This document shows, piece after piece, positions 41,804-50,368 of a stretch of 64,000 nt of DNA; position 1 is the stretch's first letter; each line of letters opens with the position of its first letter. Below the pieces are notes generated by a model. The model was not told the DNA's origin and ran no database searches. It saw only the letters and a program-made list of their open reading frames with translations. This DNA comes from Arsukibacterium indicum (GTDB taxonomy: Bacteria; Pseudomonadota; Gammaproteobacteria; Enterobacterales; Alteromonadaceae). A program made the position numbers and the translations under genes. The stretch covers positions 1 to 64,000 of the forward strand of contig NZ_JAHRID010000004.1 in assembly GCF_019100565.1 (NCBI RefSeq). The letters run 5' to 3'.

Positions 41804-41831
41804 AAAAGCTGCCGGGAACTCAGCAGCTTTT
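41804..41831 (-). terminator. Terminator of the PspB-like gene
   Basis: AAAAGCTGC (41804-41812) pairs with GCAGCTTTT (41823-41831), ten-base loop; T-run on the minus strand. Confidence 0.8.
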
Positions 41832-41850
41832 AGTATTAAAAATATTGCTG

Positions 41851-42063
41851 TTATAGCTTATTGATTTGATCTTTTAGCTGATATGACTTGTCTGTAACGA
41901 TACTTTCTAAGGTACTTACCCGTTCTTTCAGTCGCTGTAATTCTGCTTGCAGTGCTTCCAGCTCACCTTTACCGGCATTGTCTTTGGTTTTCATATAGAC
42001 TTCATAGCCTGCATAAACAAAACCACCAACAATGGCTAGAGCGGCAATTTCAAATGGTCCCAT
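41851..42063 (-). CDS. PspB-like small membrane protein
   Basis: A 70-residue protein: one N-terminal transmembrane helix (about 4-22), a short linker, and a C-terminal amphipathic coiled coil (ELEALQAELQRLKERVSTLESIVTD). The helix plus LKER...LESI pattern resembles phage-shock protein B, although the usual PspB ending (W near the C-terminus) is missing. No pspA or pspC is nearby. A near-perfect sigma-54 promoter lies 35 bases upstream, which suits a Psp-type gene. Confidence 0.65.
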   Translation of the reverse strand: MGPFEIAALAIVGGFVYAGYEVYMKTKDNAGKGELEALQAELQRLKERVSTLESIVTDKSYQLKDQINKL

Positions 42064-42097
42064 GATATTCTCCCTTTTTTAATAATAGCTGGTTAAA

Positions 42098-42113
42098 AGC
42101 AATGCGAATGCCA
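42098..42113 (-). promoter_or_regulatory. Sigma-54 type promoter of the PspB-like gene
   Basis: On the minus strand: TGGCATTCGCATTGCT, matching TGGCAY-N5-TTGC at every conserved base, 35 bases upstream of the ATG. It shares TGGCAT with the elements at 25220, 27649 and 30063. Confidence 0.7.
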
Positions 42114-42252
42114 GTTTTTATTGTCGATATAAATTAGTAACATAGGTAATTTTGGCTAATTAAGCTAATGGATAAAAGCTAAAAGGTTAGTCAATATCAC
42201 CAGATAGTAGTGGTAAACTTACCATAGGTAATCGAATAAATTGTAAGGGTTT

Positions 42253-42780
42253 ATGACCGATCAATATTGGATGCAACAAGCATTGCAACTGGCAGCTAAA
42301 GCCGAAGAAGCGGGCGAAGTGCCGGTTGGCGCGGTAATTGTTAAAGATGGTGTGCTGATTGCTGAAGGCTATAATCAGATGATTAGCTTAAACGACCCTT
42401 CAGCACATGCCGAAATGCAGGCGGTGCGCCAGGCTGGCCAGTTGTTACAGAACTACCGTTTAACAGACTGTACGTTATATGTAACGTTAGAGCCCTGTAG
42501 TATGTGTGCAGGTATGCTGGTTCACAGCCGGCTGGCGCGGCTGGTATTTGGCGCCAGCGATTATAAAACCGGGTCGGCAGGCTCGATAATGAATCTGGTA
42601 CAGCATCCGCAGTTAAATCATCAGCTTGAAGTCACCGGCGGCGTGCTGGCTGATCAATGCGCTGCCGGGTTGTCAGCTTTTTTTCAACGGCGACGGCAGG
42701 AAAAAAAGGCCGCCAGACAAACTGCTGCTACAGTTGTTCCTGGCCTGAGTGATCCGCCAACCCCGGATGATCCTGCATAA
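42253..42780 (+). CDS. tadA: tRNA-specific adenosine deaminase
   Basis: A 175-residue zinc enzyme that makes inosine at the wobble position of tRNA-Arg(ACG). The active site is HAEMQAV (about 57-63, with the catalytic Glu) and PCSMCAGM (about 86-93). EVPVGAVIV and the SIMNLVQHPQLNH..EVTGG segment are typical. Its neighbourhood tadA-mltF-purL matches E. coli. The last 20 residues are a variable tail. Confidence 0.96.
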   Translation: MTDQYWMQQALQLAAKAEEAGEVPVGAVIVKDGVLIAEGYNQMISLNDPSAHAEMQAVRQAGQLLQNYRLTDCTLYVTLEPCSMCAGMLVHSRLARLVFGASDYKTGSAGSIMNLVQHPQLNHQLEVTGGVLADQCAAGLSAFFQRRRQEKKAARQTAATVVPGLSDPPTPDDPA

Positions 42781-42913
42781 TGGTCTGATAGTTACGCCGC
42801 CTGCGATGTAACTTCAGTAATTCGGTATTGCGTTTTACCCGGCGCCGGCTCGAGCTGATGGCAAAACTGCTAAGTTTACGACGTTTTAACGCCGGTTTTT
42901 TTCGTTTGAGCAT
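42728..42913 (-). CDS. Possible small basic protein (61 residues)
   Basis: A short frame beginning MLKRKKPALKRRKLSSFAISSSRR in broad outline, very rich in Arg and Lys and lacking hydrophobic helices. AGG lies six bases before the ATG. It overlaps the end of tadA on the other strand by 53 bases. I do not recognise it; it could be a nucleic-acid-binding peptide or a chance frame. Confidence 0.35.
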   Translation of the reverse strand: MLKRKKPALKRRKLSSFAISSSRRRVKRNTELLKLHRRRRNYQTIMQDHPGLADHSGQEQL

Positions 42914-43020
42914 AAGTTACCTGAAACTTGTCTGGCATTGCCAATGCAATGCCCTAATGCGCATACTATAGGGCCAGGCTGAGTTGACAACAAGGGGCGG
43001 GCAGTTGAAACCGCTTATAA

Positions 43021-44472
43021 TCAGCGATCAATATTGTGTTGCAGCTGTATATCGGGGCCGGTACTGTCCGTTGTTGCTGGCAATTGTTCGGTCAGGCGCA
43101 GACGCTGCTGCTCCAGCCTTTGCTCTGCTTGTTGTTTTTCATCGGTCCAGACCAGGGTATCGTAATAACGACGGATATTTTCAACATAGGTTACGGCTTC
43201 ATCACCGCGGGCATAGCCATAACGGGTATGCTGATAAACGGCCTTTTGTCGTAGTAACGGCAGGCGCTGTTTTACTTCAAGCCATTTATCCGGATCGGCG
43301 CCCTGTTGTTGGGTAAGGATCCGGGCATCTTCAACATGACCCCAGCCAACATTATAAGACGCCAATGCAAACCACAGCCGGTCAGGCATAGCAATCCGCT
43401 CAGGGATCCGGCTGACTAAACGGTGTAAATAACGGCTACCACCTCTGATACTTTGCTCGGGATCCAGCCGGCTGCTGACGCCCATCTGCTGGGCAGTGGG
43501 TAACGTCAGCATCATCAGACCCCGCACCCCGGTGGGGCTGCGCGCTTTAGGATCCCAGTGTGATTCCTGATATGACAGCGCCGCCAGTAAGCGCCAGTCC
43601 AGTTCACCGGCGTACTGCATAAACAGGTTCTGATAAGTGGGCAGTGTCTGGCTAATCGCATCAATATATTGCAGGGTGTCAACGTAATCGAACTGACTGA
43701 CATGGCCAAAATAGCGGTCTTCCAGAGTGATTAACTCACCGCTCTGATAAATGTTGCCAAAGAACTCTATCAACACGCTTAACAACGAATCGTCATTGTT
43801 GCTTGCCAACAACCAGGCCACAGGCTGATTTTCGCTAACGGTAAAGCCAATGCTTAAATTAGGATAAAAACGGCGGTTAATCGCCAGTTGATTTGAATCG
43901 GTAACGGTGTAGGGGATCCTGCCGTCAACAACCAGTTGCAGCACGTCGTCGGCATCAAGATCTTTTTGTTCAAGCCAGCTCAGGTGGGGATAATCGTTGC
44001 TTAATCGGTCGAGCGTCTGGGCGTGACTGCTATCCTGGATCACGACAATTGGTTCAGTTATGTCGTCGAGTGATCGGGGCCAGTCATCACCCTGGCGAAA
44101 TACCAACAATTCACTGATCCAGCGATAAGCCGGTGCTGCCCGGTAACGACTTAGCCGCTCTGGCGTTAACGTTAAGCCGCCGGCAATAAAGTCGACCTGG
44201 CCGGTATCCAGTTTTTGCAGCAACTCATCAAGGTGGTAGCTGGGAAACAACTCCAGCTCAACGTCTAACCGTTGTGCCAGAGTTTGAGCCAGTTCGTATT
44301 CAAAACCTGCCGGGCCGTCAACGCCGATATAGTAACTGGTTGGGCCATGTAACAAGCCTACCCGCAGACTGTTGCGCTGATATATTGTGTCAAGCTGCGA
44401 ACTTTGCTCCACCAGCGGCGTACATGCGCTAAGCAGGCAAAAAACCAGCCATAAAAGCACTCTTAATTGCAT
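43021..44472 (-). CDS. mltF: Membrane-bound lytic murein transglycosylase F
   Basis: A 483-residue outer-membrane lipoprotein: signal MQLRVLLWLVFCLLSAC with a lipobox at LLSAC, a periplasmic solute-binding-like domain (about 30-260; SLRVGLLHGPTSYYIG, DFIAGGLTLTPERL), then an SLT domain with the catalytic Glu in LAALSYQESHWDPKA and the GLMMLT and YNVGWGH segments. It cleaves peptidoglycan to 1,6-anhydro products. ATG 44472 gives the standard signal; the frame continues to 44541. It is divergent from purL as in E. coli. Confidence 0.94.
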   Translation of the reverse strand: MQLRVLLWLVFCLLSACTPLVEQSSQLDTIYQRNSLRVGLLHGPTSYYIGVDGPAGFEYELAQTLAQRLDVELELFPSYHLDELLQKLDTGQVDFIAGGLTLTPERLSRYRAAPAYRWISELLVFRQGDDWPRSLDDITEPIVVIQDSSHAQTLDRLSNDYPHLSWLEQKDLDADDVLQLVVDGRIPYTVTDSNQLAINRRFYPNLSIGFTVSENQPVAWLLASNNDDSLLSVLIEFFGNIYQSGELITLEDRYFGHVSQFDYVDTLQYIDAISQTLPTYQNLFMQYAGELDWRLLAALSYQESHWDPKARSPTGVRGLMMLTLPTAQQMGVSSRLDPEQSIRGGSRYLHRLVSRIPERIAMPDRLWFALASYNVGWGHVEDARILTQQQGADPDKWLEVKQRLPLLRQKAVYQHTRYGYARGDEAVTYVENIRRYYDTLVWTDEKQQAEQRLEQQRLRLTEQLPATTDSTGPDIQLQHNIDR

Positions 44473-44565
44473 GCATAACCTGAAATTTACTACCCTGGCG
44501 ACAGTTATATCAAACTTAAGCAGAGCAGTCAGTTTTTTCACATACCACTTAGCGTCAATTTTCTT

Positions 44566-44571
44566 TATAAT
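44566..44571 (+). promoter_or_regulatory. Candidate -10 box of purL
   Basis: Exact TATAAT, 51 bases before the purL ATG, preceded by tttcttt. I did not find a clear PurR operator. Confidence 0.4.
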
Positions 44572-44622
44572 AGCGCGCTTAAATCAGCTTCCATCGACGC
44601 TCAACCAACGGAAACCTAGCCT

Positions 44623-47600
44623 ATGTTGATCCTGCGTGGTGCACCTGCACTGTCCGAATTCCGAATTGCCAAGTTACTGGAGCAGTGTGCTGAACGCACC
44701 TTGCCGGTTAGCACAATTTATGCCGAGTATATGCACTTTGCTGATACCAGCGCTGCACTTAGCAGCGACGAGCAAAGTACCCTGGATAAATTGCTAACCT
44801 ATGGCCCGGCGATTGCCAGCCATGAGCCGGTTGGTCAGCTGTTACTGGTCACTCCGCGGCCCGGTACTATTTCACCCTGGTCATCTAAAGCCAGCGATAT
44901 TGCCCATAATTGTGGCCTGGCAAAAATCAAACGGTTAGAGCGCGGTATTGCTTATTATATTGAAAGCAGTCGTAATTTAACGGCTGACGAAGTTACGCTG
45001 GTTAGTGGCCTGCTGCATGACCGGATGATGGAAGTGGTGTTTACTGAGCTTAGTCAGGCCGCGGCATTATTTCAGCATGCTGCACCAGCCGGGTTAAGTT
45101 CGGTTGATATTATTAACGGTGGCCGTCAGGCGCTGTCTGATGCCAATATTTCAATGGGACTGGCGCTGGCCGATGATGAGATTGACTATCTGGTTGCGAA
45201 TTTTCAGCAGCTGGGTCGTAATCCGAACGATATTGAACTGTATATGTTTGCCCAGGCGAACTCTGAGCATTGCCGGCACAAGATTTTTAACGCCGACTGG
45301 ACTATCGACGGCGTAGCACAGCCTAAATCGCTGTTCAAAATGATAAAAAATACCTATGAACAGACACCAGACTACGTATTATCCGCTTATAAAGATAATG
45401 CTGCAGTAATGACCGGCTCAGCCGCCGGCCGCTTTTTCCCGGTACCGGCCACGGGTGAATACAACTATCACCACGAAGATATTCATATTCTGATGAAGGT
45501 GGAAACCCATAACCATCCTACTGCTATTTCGCCTTATCCGGGTGCCGCTACCGGCTCTGGTGGCGAAATTCGTGATGAAGGTGCAACTGGTGTGGGTTCC
45601 AAACCTAAAGCCGGGCTGGTCGGTTTTTCGGTGTCGAATTTGCGTATTCCTGGTTTTGAACAACCATGGGAAACTGACTTTGGCAAGCCAGAGCGAATAG
45701 TCAGTGCATTGGATATTATGCTGGAAGGCCCGTTGGGCGGCGCGGCATTTAACAATGAATTTGGCCGCCCAGCCATTAACGGCTATTTCCGGACCTATGA
45801 AGAGAAAGTCAGCAGCCACAATGGTGAGGAAATCCGCGGCTACCATAAACCCATTATGATCGCCGGTGGTCTTGGCAATATTCGAACTGATCACGTGCAA
45901 AAAGGCGAGTTACCGCCTGGTGCCAAACTGGTGGTATTAGGTGGCCCGGCCATGAACATTGGTCTGGGTGGTGGTGCCGCCTCATCAATGGCGTCTGGTC
46001 AGTCAGCAGAAGATCTGGATTTCGCCTCAGTGCAGCGGGAGAACCCGGAAATTGAACGGCGCTGTCAGGAAGTGATTGACCGCTGCTGGCAGCTGGGCGA
46101 CGACAACCCGATTTGTTTTATTCACGATGTTGGCGCCGGTGGTTTATCCAATGCCTTCCCTGAGCTGGTAAACGATGGCGGTGTTGGTGGTAAGTTTGAG
46201 CTACGCAATGTGCCAAATGATGAACCGGGCATGTCGCCACTGCAAATCTGGTGCAACGAGTCGCAAGAGCGCTATGTGATGGCTATTCCGCCGGGAAAAA
46301 TGGCGGTATTTGAGCAGATTTGTCAGCGCGAGCGGGCGCCGTATGCTGTGGTTGGTGAAGCTACCAGTGAACAGCACCTGACTTTAACTGACAAACATTT
46401 TGGTAATACCCCGATTGATTTACCGCTGAGCGTATTGCTGGGCAAGGCACCGAAAATGCACCGTGATGTGCAAAGTGCAAAAGCTGCAGGCAAGCCGCTG
46501 GATCGCGCCGGTATTACCATTGCCGATGCCGCCGGGCGCTTGTTGCGCCTGCCGGCTATTGCCGAGAAAACCTTTCTGGTAACTATTGGCGATCGCACGG
46601 TAACTGGTCTGGTGGCCCGCGATCAGATGGTGGGCCCCTGGCAGGTGCCGGTAGCTAACTGCGGTATTACTGCGGCCAGCTATGATACCTACCATGGTGA
46701 AGCGATGGCGATGGGCGAGCGCACACCAGTAGCGTTGCTGGACTTTGCCGCTTCAGCCAGGCTGGCAGTGGCTGAAGCTATTACCAATATTGCCTGTAGT
46801 GATATCGGTGATTTAAAACGGATTAAATTGTCAGCTAACTGGATGTCTGCTGCCGGTCACCCGGGCGAAGATGCCGGTTTATATGCTGCTGTTAAAGCAA
46901 TTGGCGAAGAGTTATGTCCGGCACTTGAAGTTACCATCCCGGTCGGTAAAGACTCGATGTCGATGAAAACCAAATGGCAGCAAAATGGCAGCGAGCAGGC
47001 GGTGACTTCACCAATGTCACTGGTGATCACTGCCTTTGGCCGGGTAGAAGATATCCGCAAAACGGTCACCCCGCAGCTTCGCACTGACAAAGGCGCCAGC
47101 AGCCTGCTGCTGATTGATCTAGGTCAGGGTGCCAACCGGCTCGGTGCGTCCTGTTTAACTCAGGTATACAAGCAGTTGGGTGATACCCCGGCTGATTTAG
47201 ACAGCCCGGATTTATTACTGAACTTCTTCGCTGCCATACAGCAACTGCTGCGTGAGCAGAAACTACTGGCATACCACGACCGGTCTGATGGTGGCCTATT
47301 TGTCACCCTGGCCGAAATGGCCTTTGCCGGTAAAGCAGGTTTCAATGCCGATATTACCAGCCTGGGAGACGACGATTTAGCCGTGCTGTTCAGCGAAGAG
47401 CCGGGTGCCGTTATTCAGGTGCAAGACAGTGAGCTGGCTTATGTGCAGCAAGTTCTGGCTGAGCATAATCTGGCAGAATGCAGCCATATTCTGGGCACGG
47501 TAAGTGCCAGTGATAAGCTGATGTTCAGCCGTGCCGGTAAAGAGGTATTCAGTGACAGCCGCACCCATTTACGCTGCATCTGGGCCGAAACCACTTATCA

Positions 47601-48516
47601 AATGCAGGCACTGCGTGATAACCCGGCCGGAGCCTTGCAGGAATTTACCGCCAAAGCTGATGACACTGATCCGGGCCTTAATGTAAAACTCAGTTTTGAT
47701 CAGAATGACGATGTTGCAGCGCCTTATATTGTTAAAGGCGTCGCGCCGAAAGTGGCTATTTTACGCGAGCAGGGGGTTAACTCTCATCTGGAAATGGCCG
47801 CAGCCTTTAACCGTGCCGGTTTTAGCGCAGTTGACGTGCACATGAGCGATATCCTTGCCGGCCGGGTAAAACTCAGCGACTTTAACGGTTTAGCGGCCTG
47901 TGGTGGTTTCTCTTATGGTGACGTACTGGGGGCCGGCGAAGGCTGGGCAAAATCAGTGTTGTTTAACGACATAGCCCGGGCGCAGTTTGCAGCATTTTTT
48001 GAGCGGCCAACGACCTTTTCGTTAGGGGTCTGTAATGGTTGTCAGATGATGTCGAATTTAAAAACCCTGATCCCGGGTGCTGAATTGTGGCCACACTTTG
48101 TCCGCAATAAGTCGGAGCGGTTCGAAGCACGTTTCAGCCTGGTGGAAATTCAGCAAAGCCCGTCGCTGTTCTTCAGCGGCATGGCCGGCTCGCGGATGCC
48201 GATTGCGGTATCACACGGTGAAGGCCATGCCGAATTTGTCAGCAGTGAAGCGCTGGCGAAAGCTAACCACAGCGGTACCGTAGCGATGCGCTTTGTTGAT
48301 AACTTTGGCAAGGTTACTGAACAATATCCGGCTAACCCGAATGGATCGCCAGCGGGTATTACTGCACTGACTACCACCGATGGCAGGGTCAGTATTATGA
48401 TGCCGCACCCGGAGCGGGTATTCCGCACTGTTGCCAACTCATGGCATCCTGATGAGTGGCAGGAAGACAGCCCATGGATGCGGATGTTCCGTAACGCCCG
48501 GGTCTGGCTCGGTTAA
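44623..48516 (+). CDS. purL: Phosphoribosylformylglycinamidine synthase (large, single-chain)
   Basis: A 1297-residue enzyme of step four of purine synthesis, making FGAM from FGAR, glutamine and ATP. Visible features: the linker/FGAM region with [37 protein letters not shown], the second half with VGKDSMSM and YHDRSDGG, and a C-terminal class I amidotransferase with the Cys in LGVCNGCQM and His/Glu in PHPERVFR. Full length for the gammaproteobacterial form. Ends at a terminator. Confidence 0.98.
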   Translation: MLILRGAPALSEFRIAKLLEQCAERTLPVSTIYAEYMHFADTSAALSSDEQSTLDKLLTYGPAIASHEPVGQLLLVTPRPGTISPWSSKASDIAHNCGLAKIKRLERGIAYYIESSRNLTADEVTLVSGLLHDRMMEVVFTELSQAAALFQHAAPAGLSSVDIINGGRQALSDANISMGLALADDEIDYLVANFQQLGRNPNDIELYMFAQANSEHCRHKIFNADWTIDGVAQPKSLFKMIKNTYEQTPDYVLSAYKDNAAVMTGSAAGRFFPVPATGEYNYHHEDIHILMKVETHNHPTAISPYPGAATGSGGEIRDEGATGVGSKPKAGLVGFSVSNLRIPGFEQPWETDFGKPERIVSALDIMLEGPLGGAAFNNEFGRPAINGYFRTYEEKVSSHNGEEIRGYHKPIMIAGGLGNIRTDHVQKGELPPGAKLVVLGGPAMNIGLGGGAASSMASGQSAEDLDFASVQRENPEIERRCQEVIDRCWQLGDDNPICFIHDVGAGGLSNAFPELVNDGGVGGKFELRNVPNDEPGMSPLQIWCNESQERYVMAIPPGKMAVFEQICQRERAPYAVVGEATSEQHLTLTDKHFGNTPIDLPLSVLLGKAPKMHRDVQSAKAAGKPLDRAGITIADAAGRLLRLPAIAEKTFLVTIGDRTVTGLVARDQMVGPWQVPVANCGITAASYDTYHGEAMAMGERTPVALLDFAASARLAVAEAITNIACSDIGDLKRIKLSANWMSAAGHPGEDAGLYAAVKAIGEELCPALEVTIPVGKDSMSMKTKWQQNGSEQAVTSPMSLVITAFGRVEDIRKTVTPQLRTDKGASSLLLIDLGQGANRLGASCLTQVYKQLGDTPADLDSPDLLLNFFAAIQQLLREQKLLAYHDRSDGGLFVTLAEMAFAGKAGFNADITSLGDDDLAVLFSEEPGAVIQVQDSELAYVQQVLAEHNLAECSHILGTVSASDKLMFSRAGKEVFSDSRTHLRCIWAETTYQMQALRDNPAGALQEFTAKADDTDPGLNVKLSFDQNDDVAAPYIVKGVAPKVAILREQGVNSHLEMAAAFNRAGFSAVDVHMSDILAGRVKLSDFNGLAACGGFSYGDVLGAGEGWAKSVLFNDIARAQFAAFFERPTTFSLGVCNGCQMMSNLKTLIPGAELWPHFVRNKSERFEARFSLVEIQQSPSLFFSGMAGSRMPIAVSHGEGHAEFVSSEALAKANHSGTVAMRFVDNFGKVTEQYPANPNGSPAGITALTTTDGRVSIMMPHPERVFRTVANSWHPDEWQEDSPWMRMFRNARVWLG

Positions 48517-48536
48517 AACCGCTGTAACACGTAATC

Positions 48537-48562
48537 AAAAACCCTGCAGTTGCAGGGTTTTT
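48537..48562 (+). terminator. Terminator of purL
   Basis: AAAAACCCTG (48537-48546), six-base loop, CAGGGTTTTT (48553-48562). Confidence 0.9.
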
Positions 48563-48602
48563 AATTGCTTAAAGTTGACTGTTAGAAAAGCAACCAGACG
48601 GA

Positions 48603-49301
48603 TTATAAGCTCCAGCGCAAGCCAATCATGGCTACATACGGGTCGATATTAATATTTACGCTTTGCACTGTTGAACCATTTACCTGCACCCGGCCAGTGG
48701 TGTCGATATCCATTTTGCTCACCATCATGTGTATACCCAGGGACTCGCTGAGTTTAATATTCACTCCGGCTTGCAGTGCCAAGCCAAACGAGTTTTTGGC
48801 TTCTAAGGTAACACTGTCATCAGCGCTGGTAACACCCAGCGTTTGCAGCGTGTCTTTTAACTGGTTGTCGATCTGCTCATCAAAGAAAATTGTATAGTTC
48901 AGGCCGACTCCGACAAAGGGATCAAATATTTGATGCTCTGGCATAAAATGATACTGCGCCAGTAAAGTAGGCGGCAGGTGCTTAGTTTTACCTACTTTCA
49001 GGCCATTAATAGCCGAGCCTTTCACCATAATGTCATGGCTGAACGGGGTCGCGGCAATTAACTGGACGGCCCAGTTTGGTTTAAGCCGGTAATCAAACGT
49101 CAGGCCAAGCTGGGTGTTGCTGTCTACTGCCAGCGCAGTTGAGCCATTTGGCAGGCCAGCGACTTGTTCAATTACGTTTAAGCTTGAACTGCTGTCATCC
49201 GGCGCAACATTAATGGCACCGATATTAACGGCAAAATCAGCAGAGGCCGGGGCGGCGGCTAGTAAAGAGATCAGGGGAATAGCGATTAAAGCGGTTTTCA
49301 T
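48603..49301 (-). CDS. ompW: OmpW family outer-membrane porin
   Basis: A 232-residue eight-strand barrel protein with signal peptide (MKTALIAIPLISLLAAAPASA). Family segments: GAINVAPDDSS, LGLTFDYRLKPNWAVQLIAATPFSHDI, LPPTLLAQYHF, FDPFVGVGLNYTIFF and the terminal DPYVAMIGLRWSL ending in an aromatic-rich strand. OmpW forms a narrow hydrophobic channel. ATG 49301 has GGAG seven bases upstream and is preferred over 49313. Two FNR-like sites lie upstream. Confidence 0.93.
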   Translation of the reverse strand: MKTALIAIPLISLLAAAPASADFAVNIGAINVAPDDSSSSLNVIEQVAGLPNGSTALAVDSNTQLGLTFDYRLKPNWAVQLIAATPFSHDIMVKGSAINGLKVGKTKHLPPTLLAQYHFMPEHQIFDPFVGVGLNYTIFFDEQIDNQLKDTLQTLGVTSADDSVTLEAKNSFGLALQAGVNIKLSESLGIHMMVSKMDIDTTGRVQVNGSTVQSVNINIDPYVAMIGLRWSL

Positions 49302-49357
49302 TTTATGCTCCACAGGTTAGTTCTGTGGGTATTGTGCGCCCTGGCTAAAACAGGATA

Positions 49358-49422
49358 TTGGCCTGGATCAATAAAAAAATAAGCAGGCTCCCCTGGCAGT
49401 GATTTACTTTGTTCTGCATCAA
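49358..49422 (-). promoter_or_regulatory. Two FNR/Anr-like boxes upstream of ompW
   Basis: TTGTTCTGCATCAA (49409-49422) matches TTGAT-N4-ATCAA at nine of ten conserved bases, and TTGGCCTGGATCAA (49358-49371) at eight. They lie 57 and 108 bases from the start. ompW of E. coli is known to be controlled by FNR, which supports this, but binding is not shown. Confidence 0.5.
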
Positions 49423-49450
49423 TAAAACGGTAGCTAAGCGCCTGGTTTGC

Positions 49451-50368
49451 TTACATCAAGCCTTTTAAAAAAGCCACCACACTGCGGCCCAGCGCACTGA
49501 GAGCATAGCCGCCCTCTAACATAGCTACAACCCGGCCCTGACAATGTTTGTTTGCGATGGTTTTTAGTTCTGTTGCCAGCCAATTATAGTCATCTTCGCG
49601 CAGCATAAAATGCGCCATCTCATCTTCCGCATGGCCGTCAAAGCCGGCGGATACCAGAATAAGTTGTGGGGCAAATGCATCCAGTGCCGGTAGCCACTCG
49701 CTACTGACAGCAGCGCGCCACTGGCTTGCTTTGCAGCCGCCCGGCAACGGCAGATTAATAATATGATCTGACACGGTGTCAGCGCCGGTATTCGGGTACA
49801 GTGGGTATTCAAACGAAGAGCAGAACAATATTCTGGCGTCCTGTTTAAAAATATCTTCTGTGCCGTTGCCATGATGTACGTCAAAGTCGACAATCGCAAT
49901 TCGTTCAAGCTGATACTTGTCCAGCGCATATTCAGCGGCAACAGCAATATTATTAAAAAAGCAGAAGCCCATTGCCTGGTCATGGGTAGCATGATGTCCT
50001 GGCGGCCGAATAGCGCAAAAAGCTTGTTTATCATTGCCTTGCATAACTTCGTCTACGGCATTAAGGCCACTGCCGGCAGCATACAAGGCCGCCTGCAGGG
50101 TTTTGTTCATCATTTGGGTATCCGGATCCAGCCAGATATGGCCCTCAGTGGGTGCTTTGGCATATAACTCGCTAACATACAGCGTGCTATGGGCCCGGCA
50201 TAAATCAGCTTTACTGGCAGCAGTGGCATCTTTTTGTTGCAGAATATAATCGAGGCCGGAGCGGATTAACTGATCGTTAATGGCATCTAAGCGGGCCGGA
50301 CACTCCGGGTGGTCATCGCCGGCATTATGCTGGCGACATATAGCATGGCTGAATAGGGTAATGGCCAT
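49451..50368 (-). CDS. Histone-deacetylase family protein (acetyl-polyamine/acetoin-type amidohydrolase)
   Basis: A 305-residue zinc amidohydrolase: CAIRPPGHHATHDQAMGFCFFNN (His pair), VDFDVHHGNGTEDIF (Asp/His zinc ligands), SAGFDGHAEDEMAHF and LEGGYAL. Substrates of bacterial members include acetylpolyamines and acetyl-lysine; the exact one cannot be read. Its ATG overlaps the stop of the upstream acetyl-CoA hydrolase/GNAT gene by one base (taATG), so the two are translated together. Confidence 0.9.
   Translation of the reverse strand: MAITLFSHAICRQHNAGDDHPECPARLDAINDQLIRSGLDYILQQKDATAASKADLCRAHSTLYVSELYAKAPTEGHIWLDPDTQMMNKTLQAALYAAGSGLNAVDEVMQGNDKQAFCAIRPPGHHATHDQAMGFCFFNNIAVAAEYALDKYQLERIAIVDFDVHHGNGTEDIFKQDARILFCSSFEYPLYPNTGADTVSDHIINLPLPGGCKASQWRAAVSSEWLPALDAFAPQLILVSAGFDGHAEDEMAHFMLREDDYNWLATELKTIANKHCQGRVVAMLEGGYALSALGRSVVAFLKGLM

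Noticed and set aside
42933..42948. Sigma-54-like TGGCATTGCCAATGCA on the plus strand
   Set aside because: One mismatch and no plus-strand gene downstream before purL; probably chance, which also shows that one-mismatch hits are not specific.
44473..44541. Longer N-terminus for MltF
   Set aside because: The additional 23 residues precede a complete lipoprotein signal at MQLRVLLW; the shorter start matches the family.
45418..45900. Long antisense frame inside purL
   Set aside because: Purely a shadow of purL codons; no ribosome site and no conserved pattern.
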